The notes: generated by a model from the letters alone, not told the origin. DNA of 64,000 nt from Rhizobium sp. 9140 (GCF_900067135.1 NZ_FJUR01000001.1:3165501-3229500), one strand, 5' to 3'. Positions 46,564 to 56,045 are shown, numbered from the stretch's first letter. A program made the numbers and translations.

Positions 46564-48149
46564 CCGCGATCCCCAAAGGCACCAGCGGCCTCCACCACAT
46601 CACGCTCATCACGCGCAAGGTGCAGGCGAATGTCGATTTCTACGTCGGCTTCCTTGGCCTGCGCCTCGTCAAGCGGACGGCGGGGTTCGAGGATACAGCC
46701 CAGTTGCACCTGCTTTATGGCGACCGCATCGGCACGCCCGGTTCGCTCGTTACCTTCCTCGTCTGGGAAGACGGCGGACCCGGCCGTGTCGGCGAAGGCC
46801 AGCCGAGCGAGATCGCCTTCGCCATCGCCCCCGGGTCGATCGGCTTCTGGCTTCAACGCGCCCTGCGCTACCTCGTGCCCGTTTCCGGCCCGGCGCCGGA
46901 ATTCGGCGAGCCCGTGCTGCGCCTGAAGGACCCGGACGGCGTCATCGTCAAGCTGGTGGGGACGACGGATATTGCGGGCGTCGAGCCCGCCTATACCCCC
47001 GGCATCCCGCCGGAAGATGCGATCCGCGCGCTGCGCGGCGCCACCATCCTCACCAGCCGACCTGTGGAAACAGCCACCTTCCTCGAACGTCACACCGGCT
47101 TCCGGTCGGCCGAAAGAACCGAAACGATCGAGCGTCTGCGTTCGGATGCAGGCGACGTCATCGACGTTCGCGACGCCACCGGTTTCTGGACATCCGCCCC
47201 CGGCACCGGCACGATAGACCACATTGCCGTGCGCGCGCCCGACCGCAAAGCCGTGAAGGCTCTCAGGGATCGCCTCGGCGCGGAGGATGCCGGCCCCACG
47301 CCCGCGCATGACCGCACCTATTTCTTCTCGCTCTACGTCCGCGAACCCGGCGGCAGTCTTATAGAGGTCGCGACCGACGGGCCGGGCATGACGATCGACG
47401 AGGATGAACCCACTCTGGGTACCCGGCTTTTCGTCCCCGGACAGAGCGAGAACGGGCCAGACGAGGACATAACCGTCCTCTTGCCCCAGTTCGGCCTTCC
47501 CGGCGAGGAGCGTTTCGCTGCCCGCGAACTGCCCTTCGTCCACCGCCTGCACCAACCGGCCGAGCCGGACGGCACCACGCTGTTTCTGCTGCATGGCAGC
47601 GGCGCCAACGAGTTGAGCCTCCTGCCGCTCGCGCGCAAGGCGGCGCCGAACGCGCTGCTCGTCGCCCTTCGCGGTCGCAGCCTCGAGGAAGGTGCGCCGC
47701 GTTTCTACCGGCGCCTCGGCGCCACGACATTCGATCAGGCCGATATCGCAAACGAAGCGGAAGCCCTCGCTGCCTTCATCGAAGGAGCGGCATCCGGCTA
47801 TGGCATCGATCTCGGGCGCGCGACGTTTCTCGGCTATTCCAACGGCGCGAACCTGATCGCCGCGACGCTGTTCCTGCAGCCGGGCCTCATCCGCCGGGCC
47901 GTCCTCTTGCGCAGCATGATGCCTCTGGAAACGATACCGCCGGCCGATCTCTCCGGCACAGAGGTGCTGATCGTCTCGGGAGCCGACGACAGTTTCGACG
48001 CCTATCGCCCGGCGCAGGTGGCCGCGCTGGCAGGCGCCGGTGCCGAAACGACCGTCGTCATGCTGTCGGCCGGGCATGAACTCTCACCGGAGGATGCAGG
48101 CACGATCGCCAGTTGGCTGCGTGCGCTCCCGGCGCACCAGGCGCTGTAG
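46560..48149 (+). CDS. Fusion: tandem VOC (glyoxalase/ring-cleaving dioxygenase-like) plus alpha/beta hydrolase
   Basis: 529 residues. The N-terminal half has two VOC modules (GLHHITLITRKVQANVDFYV; GTIDHIAVRAPDRKAVKAL; FFSLYVREPGGSLIEVATD), like MhqO/LinE-type dioxygenases. The C-terminal half from about 330 is an alpha/beta hydrolase of the carboxylesterase/phospholipase type: LFLLHGSGANELSL, nucleophile GYSNGANL, Asp in VSGADDSFD, His in LSAGHELSP. In Firmicutes the equivalents MhqO and MhqD are separate genes in quinone resistance. Coupled to the SDR upstream. A role in quinone or aromatic detoxification is inference. Confidence 0.85.
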   Translation: MTAIPKGTSGLHHITLITRKVQANVDFYVGFLGLRLVKRTAGFEDTAQLHLLYGDRIGTPGSLVTFLVWEDGGPGRVGEGQPSEIAFAIAPGSIGFWLQRALRYLVPVSGPAPEFGEPVLRLKDPDGVIVKLVGTTDIAGVEPAYTPGIPPEDAIRALRGATILTSRPVETATFLERHTGFRSAERTETIERLRSDAGDVIDVRDATGFWTSAPGTGTIDHIAVRAPDRKAVKALRDRLGAEDAGPTPAHDRTYFFSLYVREPGGSLIEVATDGPGMTIDEDEPTLGTRLFVPGQSENGPDEDITVLLPQFGLPGEERFAARELPFVHRLHQPAEPDGTTLFLLHGSGANELSLLPLARKAAPNALLVALRGRSLEEGAPRFYRRLGATTFDQADIANEAEALAAFIEGAASGYGIDLGRATFLGYSNGANLIAATLFLQPGLIRRAVLLRSMMPLETIPPADLSGTEVLIVSGADDSFDAYRPAQVAALAGAGAETTVVMLSAGHELSPEDAGTIASWLRALPAHQAL

Positions 48150-48164
48150 CGAGCGCCATATCGG

Positions 48165-48695
48165 CTATTTGCGGAAGTCGATCTTGACCCGGGCGACGGG
48201 CAGGATCGTCTTCCACACCACCGCCGTGTTCGACATGGTCTTGCCGTCGCGCGAAAACGTCAGCGTATCGAAGAAGCGGTAGATATCCTGTTTCGGACCG
48301 GGGTCGAGATCCACGAGATAGTTGAACCGCACGACATTTCCATCCACCCGCACCGTGGTGCCGCCGATGACGTCTTCGCGCGTTCCGCTATAGGTCGCAG
48401 GGCCGGTACGGAGGAAATGCCAGGTCTTGCGCTCCTTCTGTCCGTCGTCGTAGCGGATGTCTTCCCGCAGCGTCAGCCCGGTTTTCGTCACCGTTCCCCG
48501 CAGCGCGATATCGAGGTCCCGCCGTGTGCCATTGATAGCGCGAAAGGTTCCCTGGGCCTGTGTCTGCCCCCGGAAGAAGCGCTCCATGACGGTCTCCCGC
48601 ATACCGTCCGCGGTCTGGGCAAAGGCGCTGCTGGATACAGACAGGAGGGCTGCTGTGAGGCTGGCGGCGAAAACGGCGGTCGATGCAATCTTCAT
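48165..48695 (-). CDS. DUF3833 secreted protein
   Basis: 176 residues. Signal peptide about 1-26 (MKIASTAVFAASLTAALLSV) then a DUF3833 domain (FFRGQTQAQGTFRAINGTRR, LTLREDIRYDDGQKERKTW, YSGTREDVIGGTTVRVDGN). Lipocalin-like beta structure is likely. Function unknown. Start chosen at the signal peptide; the frame stays open upstream without coding signs. Convergent with the VOC-hydrolase fusion. Confidence 0.83.
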   Translation of the reverse strand: MKIASTAVFAASLTAALLSVSSSAFAQTADGMRETVMERFFRGQTQAQGTFRAINGTRRDLDIALRGTVTKTGLTLREDIRYDDGQKERKTWHFLRTGPATYSGTREDVIGGTTVRVDGNVVRFNYLVDLDPGPKQDIYRFFDTLTFSRDGKTMSNTAVVWKTILPVARVKIDFRK

Positions 48696-48972
48696 GATGA
48701 TCTCCATTCTGTCATGGAGACGATACGGATCTTTCGACAGAACGGTTTTCCACGACACCGGCAAAACATCACCTGGCCACGAAACCATCGTAGCCCTTTT
48801 ATCCTGGAACGGCTTCTGGAAATATCCGGGAAATCGTCTTACGTTCGGACGAACCCCCTTCCGGCGCAAATCGGCCACCATTCTCCCTGAATCCTCAAGC
48901 GCAATCTCTTTCGACGCTGATCCGCGGCGGCCTCCCAACCTCCGGACCAGCGTCCCTCACAGGAACGAACCC

Positions 48973-50151
48973 ATGCCGAAATTCAATCCGCTGGTCGCCC
49001 GGCTGTCGCCGCCGCCCGTCCCCTCGGTTGCCGCCTGGGCCAAGAGCTATGATGGAAGGCGCGGCCCGTTGCTCGACCTCAGCCAGGCGGTGCCCGGCTA
49101 CCCGCCGCATCCCGACATGCTGGCGTGGCTCGGCGAAGCCGCGGCCTCCAAACAGGCAGCCGGCTATGGGCCGATCGAGGGAGAAATCCCCCTGCGCACC
49201 GCCTATGGCACACATGTCGCAGCACTTTACGGCGCGCCGCTCACCGGCCGCAACGTTCAGATCACCGCCGGCTGCAATCAGGCCTTCGTCGCCACCGTCA
49301 TCGCGCTTGCCGGTGCCGGCGATACGGTCCTGATGACCAACCCCTATTACTTCAACCACGAGACGACGCTGTCGATGCTCGGCATCAATGTCGATATCGT
49401 GCCCTGCGATGCAGCAAGCGGCTTCATTCCGGATCTCGATTCCATCGAGGCGTCGCTGCATGCGGGCGTCAAGGCGCTGGCTTTGGTTTCGCCGAACAAT
49501 CCGACGGGCGCCGTCTACCCTCCCGCCCTCCTTACCGATATCTTCGACCTCTGCCGCCGCAACGACATCTGGCTGATCCTCGACGAGACCTACCGCGACT
49601 TCCTGGCCGACACGGCCGAGCCGCCGCATGGCATCTTCTCGGTCGAAGGCTGGCAGAACCACTTCGTCAGCCTCTACAGCTTTTCAAAATCCTATTGCAT
49701 CCCGGGCCACCGGATCGGCGCCATCACCTGCGGCATGCAGACGGTCCACCAGATCGCCAAGATCATGGACAACCTGCAGATCTGCCCGCCCCGCGCCGGC
49801 CAGATCGCACTGGTCAAGGCAATCCCGGCGCTTGCCGACTGGCGTGATGAGAACCGTCTGGAAATCGGCCGACGGAGCGCGGCCATGCAGGCCGTGATGG
49901 CTGGCCTCGATGGCTGGAGGCTCGAATCCATCGGCGCCTACTTCGCCTATGTCCGCCACCCCTACCCCGACATCAGCGCCGAATTCGTTGCGGGCAAGCT
50001 CGCGACGCTTGCCGGCGTCGTCTGCCTCCCCGGCGATTATTTCGGCGAGATCCAGGAAGGCTTCCTGCGCTTCGCCTTTGCGAATGCCGATGTCGAGACC
50101 ATCGGCCTCCTGCGCCAGCGCCTTGAGGACTTCAAGCTGCCCGGCATTTGA
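48973..50151 (+). CDS. PLP-dependent class I/II aminotransferase
   Basis: 392 residues, fold type I. Landmarks: SQAVPGYPPHPDM, ITAGCNQAFVATVIAL, SPNNPTGAVYPP, DETYRDFL, and the PLP-binding Lys in YSFSKSYCIPGHRIG. AGGAA precedes the ATG. Substrate unknown; it stands alone between divergent DUF3833 and a terminator. Confidence 0.88.
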   Translation: MPKFNPLVARLSPPPVPSVAAWAKSYDGRRGPLLDLSQAVPGYPPHPDMLAWLGEAAASKQAAGYGPIEGEIPLRTAYGTHVAALYGAPLTGRNVQITAGCNQAFVATVIALAGAGDTVLMTNPYYFNHETTLSMLGINVDIVPCDAASGFIPDLDSIEASLHAGVKALALVSPNNPTGAVYPPALLTDIFDLCRRNDIWLILDETYRDFLADTAEPPHGIFSVEGWQNHFVSLYSFSKSYCIPGHRIGAITCGMQTVHQIAKIMDNLQICPPRAGQIALVKAIPALADWRDENRLEIGRRSAAMQAVMAGLDGWRLESIGAYFAYVRHPYPDISAEFVAGKLATLAGVVCLPGDYFGEIQEGFLRFAFANADVETIGLLRQRLEDFKLPGI

Positions 50152-50182
50152 CGTCGAAAGGCATTTGACCGTTCCAGAACGA

Positions 50183-50221
50183 CAAAACCGGACCTCAGCT
50201 TGTCGCCACGATCCGGTTTTG
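50183..50221. terminator. Bidirectional hairpin terminator
   Basis: CAAAACCGGA and TCCGGTTTTG form a ten-base perfect stem around a 19-base loop. A-run on one side and T-run on the other suit both the aminotransferase gene and the convergent small membrane gene. Confidence 0.75.
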
Positions 50222-50244
50222 CAATGTCGGAGAAGAAGGAGCGC

Positions 50245-50400
50245 TCAGATCGCTCCGAAGACACATGCGCCGATGAAGGCGAAGGCCGCAACCAGCGTCA
50301 GCGTGCGGAGCACGGCATGAAAGCTCGGCAGGGTGGCCGTCGATGCGGCATTGGAATATCGGGCGTGGGGACCGTGCAGGACCTGTTTCGACGTTCGCAT
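50245..50400 (-). CDS. Small single-pass membrane protein, 51 residues
   Basis: Starts MRTSKQVLHGPHARYSNAAS and ends in a hydrophobic helix (TLTLVAAFAFIGACVFGAI). GGAGG lies five bases upstream of ATG 50400. Unrecognised. It is preceded by a near-perfect stress-sigma promoter at 50566-50590 and followed by a hairpin, so it looks like a complete monocistronic stress gene. Confidence 0.75.
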   Translation of the reverse strand: MRTSKQVLHGPHARYSNAASTATLPSFHAVLRTLTLVAAFAFIGACVFGAI

Positions 50401-50565
50401 CATATCCTCCAGAATAAGCGAGCCGCGTTCACATTTCGCAAGGTCGACCGCGATCGGCTCTGCGTCTAAATTCGTGAATTTCCACCGATTTCATAGATAA
50501 TATATTCCATGGCACCGATCGTTTTCGGAATTTTCTACTTTTCTCTCGGAGACCATCGCAGCCAT

Positions 50566-50590
50566 AACGTCAACGCTCCTTCATGGTTCC
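50566..50590 (-). promoter_or_regulatory. Candidate EcfG/RpoE2 promoter, GGAAC-N16-CGTT
   Basis: On the minus strand GGAAC is followed after exactly 16 bases by CGTT, the full reported alphaproteobacterial general-stress consensus. It points toward the 51-residue membrane protein, leaving a leader of about 155 bases. The remaining 50401-50766 region also holds the promoter of the kinase gene; no other gene seen. Confidence 0.6.
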
Positions 50591-50766
50591 CGGCCACCCT
50601 ATCATTTGTCCAGTCCGGCAATGGTCGCACCGGAGACGGCGGGCTGTGCACCGTCCGGACGCGCTCACAAGGGCCGAAAATCCTCTCGTCCAACCCGTCA
50701 TAGCATTATGAAAAAGATGACTTTCGGGCGGTTTTACCTATATCTCTCCCCTAGGATGCTCCCGGG

Positions 50767-52734
50767 ATGCGAGGAGCGACCGAACCCACTTCGAGATGCC
50801 CCATGCAGAGTTCTCTCCCGCCAGAAACCGTCGATACGCCGCCTGTGTCTGGCAAGCGCTGGACGACGGTCGCGACATCCCGGAGCGAGATTGCAGCGCT
50901 CCTCGAAAGCCGGGATTGGAGCCAGACGCCGCTCGGCGCGCGCGCGAAATGGCCGGCATCGTTGACGAGCCTTGTCCGCACCGTCCTGTCGTCGCCGGTC
51001 GCCATGACGTTGCTGCTGGGTCCGGATGGCATCATGATCTACAATGCCGGTTATGCCGCCATCGCCGGCGGCCGCCATCCGACATGTTTCGGCATGTCGG
51101 CCATAGCATGTTGGCCCGAGGTCGCAGATTTCAACCGCACCATCATCGATGGCGTGCTCAGTGGCGCGTGCTTTTCCTACGCCGATATGGAAATGACGCT
51201 GAACCGCAGCGGCGCGCCGGAACGCGTCTGGTTCGATCTCGACTACAGCCCCGTCTTCGACGATGACGGCGCCATCAACGGCGTGCTCGCGGTCGTCGTG
51301 GAAACGACGAAAGCTGTGGAGGCCGAGCAGGCGCTTCTGCGCAGTCGCGAAAAGCTGTCGCTCGCCCTGCAGGCCTCCGGTGTCGTCGGCATCTGGGACT
51401 GGGATGTCGTCGCCGACCGTGTCTACGCCGACGACAGATTCGCCTCCCTCTATGGCGTCGATCCCAAGGCTGCGGCGACGGACGGCGTGCCGATCTCCGG
51501 CTTCACCGCCGCCATTCACCCCGACGATGCCGAGCGTGTGTCAGACGTCCTGCAAGACGTCATGAGGTCGGGCGAGAAGCTTTCGATCGAATACAGGCTC
51601 GTCCAGACGGACGGGTCCGTGCGCTGGGTTCTGGCCGAGGGGCAGCCGCTGCTCGAACACGGAACCTGCATCCGCTTTCCCGGCATCGCCGTCGATATTT
51701 CCGCGCAAAAGGAGGTGACGGAGGCCTATGCGCAGTCGGAAACCGGGTTCCGCACGCTGGCCGACACCATGCCGCAGATGGTGTGGTCGACGCGGCCCGA
51801 CGGCTTCCACGACTACTACAATGCCCGATGGTACGAGTTCACCGGCGCACCACCCGGCTCGACCGACGGAGCAGGCTGGAGCGGCATCTTCCACCCGGAA
51901 GATCAGGACCGTGCCTGGGCAGTCTGGCGCCACAGCCTGGAGACCGGAGATCCCTACCAGATCGAATATCGGCTGCGCCATCATAGCGGGTCCTACCGCT
52001 GGGTGCTCGGACGCGCTCTGCCCATCCGCGATGCCGAGGGGCGGATCACGCGCTGGTACGGCACCTGCACCGACATTCACGACGCCAAAATGGCGCAGGC
52101 GGAGCGCGAGGTCGTGGCACACGAACTCAGCCACCGGATCAAGAACATCTTCTCGGTGCTGAGCGGCATCATCAGCCTGTCCGCACGTTCCGAGCCGCAG
52201 GCCCGGGGTTTTGCCGAACAATTGCGCAAGCGCATCGACGCCATGGGCCGCGCGCATGATTTCGTGCGTCCGCACAGCGAGGCGTCGCGCCCGACCATGC
52301 CGGACACGACGTTGTTCAACCTTCTGGCACGGCTGCTCGAGCCCTATTGGGGCGAAGAAGGTAGAAGTGCGATTGGACTGCACGGCGACGACACCGCCAT
52401 TGCCGACAGCGCGGCCACGCCTCTGGCCCTGCTTCTCCACGAGCTCGGCACCAACTCTGCGAAATACGGAGCCCTCTCAACGGCAGATGGTCGGGTCGAG
52501 ATCACCGGACGTATCGATGGCGAGACCTATCATTTAAGCTGGAAGGAAAAGGTTCCGGGCGCCGTCATTTCCGCGCCGGAGAAGGACGGTTTCGGGTCGC
52601 GGCTGATGAAGATCAGCGCAGAAGGCCAGTTGGAAGGACAGTTGGAGCGTTTTTGGGAACCGGATGGTTTGCGGATCGAGGCGTCGATACCGTTGAGCGC
52701 ATTGACCCGCAGCGGGCGCCTCGGGCGCCGGTAG
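50767..52734 (+). CDS. PAS-domain HWE histidine kinase
   Basis: 655 residues, no membrane segment. An N-terminal sensor region (about 45-180), then two PAS/PAC units (LQASGVVGIWDWDVVADRVY; MPQMVWSTRPDGFHDYYNAR with RYGTC-like PAC ends). The HWE kinase core has phospho-acceptor His456 (AHELSHRIKNIFSVLSGI), N-box LLLHELGTNSAKYGALS, and the W-x-E motif in LSWKEK. ATG 50803 is an alternative start. Converges on a single-domain response regulator 17 bases away, its likely partner. HWE kinases often feed the general stress response in this class. Confidence 0.88.
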   Translation: MRGATEPTSRCPMQSSLPPETVDTPPVSGKRWTTVATSRSEIAALLESRDWSQTPLGARAKWPASLTSLVRTVLSSPVAMTLLLGPDGIMIYNAGYAAIAGGRHPTCFGMSAIACWPEVADFNRTIIDGVLSGACFSYADMEMTLNRSGAPERVWFDLDYSPVFDDDGAINGVLAVVVETTKAVEAEQALLRSREKLSLALQASGVVGIWDWDVVADRVYADDRFASLYGVDPKAAATDGVPISGFTAAIHPDDAERVSDVLQDVMRSGEKLSIEYRLVQTDGSVRWVLAEGQPLLEHGTCIRFPGIAVDISAQKEVTEAYAQSETGFRTLADTMPQMVWSTRPDGFHDYYNARWYEFTGAPPGSTDGAGWSGIFHPEDQDRAWAVWRHSLETGDPYQIEYRLRHHSGSYRWVLGRALPIRDAEGRITRWYGTCTDIHDAKMAQAEREVVAHELSHRIKNIFSVLSGIISLSARSEPQARGFAEQLRKRIDAMGRAHDFVRPHSEASRPTMPDTTLFNLLARLLEPYWGEEGRSAIGLHGDDTAIADSAATPLALLLHELGTNSAKYGALSTADGRVEITGRIDGETYHLSWKEKVPGAVISAPEKDGFGSRLMKISAEGQLEGQLERFWEPDGLRIEASIPLSALTRSGRLGRR

Positions 52735-52751
52735 GCGACAGGCCGCTTGCC

Positions 52752-53150
52752 TCAGGCAAAAACACGAAGACGTGCGGGTGCATGTGCCTGCCGCGCTTCG
52801 CGCAACGCAACCGTATAGCGAACGGCCGCTTTCAGGTCCTCCTCCGCCACCGGCTTCGGCAGCACGCCGACGGCACCCGGAAACGCTTCGCCGACTTGCG
52901 AGGGGTTGGCGGTCATGAAGAGAACGGTCATGCCGTGACGTTCGGCAAGCATCCGGCCGATATCGCGGCCCGTGGCGCCATCGCGCAGGTTGAGATCGAC
53001 GAGGGCGATATCGGCAAGCGGGCCGAGCTTGATTGCCGATGCCGTATCGGCAGCGATGCCGACAGGCCGGTAACCCAGTTCCTCGACAACGTACTCGATC
53101 TCGGTCGCAACGAACATCTCGTCCTCGACCACCATGATATTACAACTCAT
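52752..53150 (-). CDS. Single-domain response regulator near HWE kinase
   Basis: 132 residues, receiver only: IMVVEDEMFVATEIEYVVEE, phospho-acceptor Asp in DIALVDLNLRDGATG, Lys in GVLPKPVAEEDL. No output domain. Probable phosphorylation partner of the convergent HWE kinase. A GGAAC-type promoter candidate lies about 100 bases upstream. Confidence 0.87.
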   Translation of the reverse strand: MSCNIMVVEDEMFVATEIEYVVEELGYRPVGIAADTASAIKLGPLADIALVDLNLRDGATGRDIGRMLAERHGMTVLFMTANPSQVGEAFPGAVGVLPKPVAEEDLKAAVRYTVALREARQAHAPARLRVFA

Positions 53151-53249
53151 TATCGAACGCCCACTTCACCGAAAGTGCCTTGTCGCTCCCCTTTACAGAT
53201 CCGAACAGACGGCTCCAATTGCCCCGGGAGGAAGACGGAGACGCTCATG

Positions 53250-53274
53250 AATGCGGCAGGACGCCAAAAGTTCC
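53250..53274 (-). promoter_or_regulatory. Candidate EcfG/RpoE2-type promoter upstream of response regulator
   Basis: On the minus strand GGAAC is followed after 18 bases by TT, fitting GGAAC-N18-19-TT, though the two bases before TT (CA) are not ideal. Region 53151-53372 shows no gene. Confidence 0.4.
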
Positions 53275-53372
53275 ATATCATTGCGCCCGAAGAAACTCTT
53301 TCAAACGCTCTTTTTTTCCGCCCGCGCCTGTGATGTAACCCGCGCAACGCGATCGACCGGGAAAGGTGGCGC

Positions 53373-54273
53373 ATGCCCCTCAATGACGTCATGCCGGTTT
53401 TGAAACGGTGGAAGCGCCGTGTCCGCAAGCTGCGCAACAGGCTTGCCCGCCGCGCCTTTGCCACCCGCTACGGACGGGAACTGCTGGTCCAGTGCATCAG
53501 CCCCCCGCGTTCTTACCATGACGGCGGATTGCGGCGATCACGTCATGACGTTTTCGCCGCATGACTATATCGGTCGCAAGATCTACCGGAAGGGCCAGTT
53601 CGAGCGCGAACACGTCGTCCGCCTTCTCGCTGTCCTGCGGGAGCGGAATATCGACCTCTCGGGCGCCTTGCTGGAGGTCGGCGGCAATATCGGCACGCAA
53701 ACGCTCTATTTCGCCCTTGGCAGCGATATTCCACACATCGTGACGGTAGAGGCCGATCCGCGCAACTACGCGCTGCTCACAGAGAACATCCGCCAGAACG
53801 GGTTGGAAGACCGGATTACCGCCATCCCCTGCGCAGCCGGCGAGACCGCAGGCACGATCGACTTCTTCCAGCACCCCGACAATCACGGCAAGAGCAGCGC
53901 GACGCGCCAGAGCCCGCGCGACCGGCAGATCAGCGTGCCGGTGCGCCCCGTGATGGAGATCCTCGCGGACGCGGACATCGCAGCCGATGGCGTGTCGCTG
54001 ATCTTTATGGATATCGAGGGCTACGAGCCGGTCGCCGCCCGCTCGATGATCCCGCTTCTTGAGCGCCAGACGCCGTTCTATCTCGAGTTCTCGCCGGTCT
54101 TCTACGGCCGCGATCAGGCCCGCGTTTTCGCAAAATGGCTCGGCACCTTCTATTCCCGCTGCATCGTCTTCACCGAAACCGACATGCCCGAAATGGCGCT
54201 CGCCGACATCCCCCTCGACGCGGACCAGTTCGACCTGCTGCTGCTGCCCGAGGCGGTTCAGCGGCGGCGATAG
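53373..54273 (+). pseudogene. FkbM-family methyltransferase, frameshifted at a C6 run
   Basis: SAM-dependent methyltransferase of the FkbM family. The first 45 or so residues (MPLNDVMPVLKRWKRRVRKL, GRELLVQCIS) lie in one frame. From about 53510 the rest (VLTMTADCGDHVMTFSPHDY, LLEVGGNIGTQTLYFA, LIFMDIEGYEPVAARSMIPL) is in the +1-shifted frame. Removing one C from the six-C run at 53501-53506 joins them into 299 residues with a natural reading through SPRVLTMTAD. The full span is 901 bases, one more than a multiple of three. Either a recent loss of function, slippage control or a sequencing error. Confidence 0.8.
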
Positions 54274-54740
54274 AGATAGTAGCGCCTGGGGTCGATCCCC
54301 TCTGGGACCGGCAGAGGCGCGAGGTCGGAATGGTCGAGCGGCAGGCCGCTGGCGACGATGCCGCCGGAGGCCAGCGCGTCGGCAAGCGCTGGCGGCAACC
54401 AGCGTTTCGTTTCCGCATCCACCTCGGGATAGGCCGTGCCGATATCGGCATGGGCGAACGCCACCCCCATGCCCCCCACGCTCTTCAGCGTCTCCGAGAT
54501 TTCGCCGAGCACCAGGTCGCCTTCATCCGGCGTCGATTTGGGATGCGACCCCACCGCCCGATCGAAGGCGATGATGCGACGGCCGGGGAAGATCTCGCGG
54601 ATATGATCGTAGGTGCGGCCGTTTCCAAGCCCGATTTCGAGCACTGCGCCCGTGCCCGGAAGCGCCATGTCATCGCGGATATGGTTGAGGATGGCGCGCT
54701 GCGCCTGCAGGCGGGCGATGAAGCTGTCGAGACGACTCAT
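54258..54740 (-). CDS. Class I SAM-dependent methyltransferase (Methyltransf_17-like)
   Basis: 160 residues. The SAM-binding motif I is AVLEIGLGNGRTYDHIREIF, with GRRIIAFDRAVGSHP as motif II region and a C-terminal WLPPALADALASGGIVASG. Matches the small methyltransferases of rhizobia described as PF12692. Substrate unknown. Overlaps the FkbM gene tail to tail by 16 bases. Confidence 0.8.
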   Translation of the reverse strand: MSRLDSFIARLQAQRAILNHIRDDMALPGTGAVLEIGLGNGRTYDHIREIFPGRRIIAFDRAVGSHPKSTPDEGDLVLGEISETLKSVGGMGVAFAHADIGTAYPEVDAETKRWLPPALADALASGGIVASGLPLDHSDLAPLPVPEGIDPRRYYLYRRR

Positions 54741-54874
54741 GAAGGCGCTTCCCGTTGCTGTGAGCGCCCTCTATAGGGTGCCCGCCACCCGACAGGCAAC
54801 ATCGCACGGCGCCGCACGCAAAAGTCATTCGGCACGGCCTGTCGGACGGAGAAGGCTGTGCTACCTTAAATCGC

Positions 54875-56041
54875 ATGGCACAGATGCAGAGCGACCAGTT
54901 CTTTTCCACACTCCCCGTCTTCACGGCGTTCGAGGGCGTGGCGGACGCGGAGAACTATCGCCCGCTACCCATCGACTGGTGGATCGCCAGCGCCGATATC
55001 GTCGATTCCACCGGCGCCATCGACGCCGGTCGGTACAAGGCCGTTAACATGGCCGGCGCCAGCGTCATCTCGGCGGTGCTCAACGCGGTCGGTCATTTCG
55101 ACCTTCCCTTCGTCTTCGGCGGCGATGGCGCGCTCGTGGCGCTTCCCCCCTCGGCGCTGGTCGCGGCCACATCGGCGCTGGCCTCCGTTCAACTCTATGC
55201 GCGCGAAGAGCTCGATCTCGACCTGCGCGCCGCCCTCGTCCCGGTCTCCGACATCCGCATGGCTGGGCTCGATGTGCGCGTGGCACGCTTCCAGGTCAGC
55301 CCGGACGTCTCCTATGCGATGTTTGCCGGCGGCGGCGGTGCATGGGCGGAGACGGAGATGAAGGCCGGACGCTATCTCGTCGCGCCGGCGCCGGCGGGTG
55401 CCCGCCCCGACCTCACCGGCCTCTCCTGTCGCTGGAACCCCATCGCCTCCCGCCACGGCGCGATCGTCTCGATCATTGCGGTGCCCTGCCCCGGCAAGGA
55501 GGCCGGACCGTTTGCGACGCTGGTTTCCGATATCGTCGCGCTGGCCGCGGGCGAGGAGCGAGAGGGCCATCCGGTCCCGGCGGAAGGCCCGACGCTCGGC
55601 CTCTCCCGCGAAGGTCTGGAAACGGAGGTGCGCACGGTCGGAAAACCTCGCCGCCTGCGTCAGCGCGGCCGCATCCTTGTGGAAGCGGCACTGACCTATG
55701 GCTTGGCAAAGCTTGGAATGACGCTCGGCCGCTTCGATCCGAAGATCTACCGCCAGGACGTCGCCACCAATTCGGACTTTCGCAAGTTCGACGACGGGCT
55801 GAAGATGACCATCGACATCGAGGCGACCCGCCTCGTCAGCCTGGAAGCACGGCTGGAACGCGCAGCGTCCGAAGGCGTCTGCCGGTACGGCCTGCACCGG
55901 CAGGACGAGGCGCTGATGACCTGCATCGTGCCGACCGCACTCAGCCGCGACCACATGCACTTCATCGACGGCGCCAATGGCGGCTATGCAATGGCAGCCA
56001 GCCACCTAAAGGCACCCATGCCGGCCGCACCCGCGGCCTGA
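54875..56041 (+). CDS. DUF3095 protein (nucleotidyl-cyclase-like)
   Basis: 388 residues. The N-terminal part (WWIASADIVDSTGAIDAGRY, KAVNMAGASVISAVLN, LPFVFGGDGALVALP) parallels the metal and substrate strands of class III cyclases (D-I-x-x-S-T and F-G-G-D-G-A). The C-terminal part (FRKFDDGLKMTIDIEATRLV, RYGLHRQDEALMTCIVPTAL) is family-specific. Whether it makes a cyclic nucleotide is unknown. No clear ribosome site. Stops five bases before the convergent sugar dehydrogenase stop. Confidence 0.82.
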   Translation: MAQMQSDQFFSTLPVFTAFEGVADAENYRPLPIDWWIASADIVDSTGAIDAGRYKAVNMAGASVISAVLNAVGHFDLPFVFGGDGALVALPPSALVAATSALASVQLYAREELDLDLRAALVPVSDIRMAGLDVRVARFQVSPDVSYAMFAGGGGAWAETEMKAGRYLVAPAPAGARPDLTGLSCRWNPIASRHGAIVSIIAVPCPGKEAGPFATLVSDIVALAAGEEREGHPVPAEGPTLGLSREGLETEVRTVGKPRRLRQRGRILVEAALTYGLAKLGMTLGRFDPKIYRQDVATNSDFRKFDDGLKMTIDIEATRLVSLEARLERAASEGVCRYGLHRQDEALMTCIVPTALSRDHMHFIDGANGGYAMAASHLKAPMPAAPAA

Positions 56042-56045
56042 CGCC

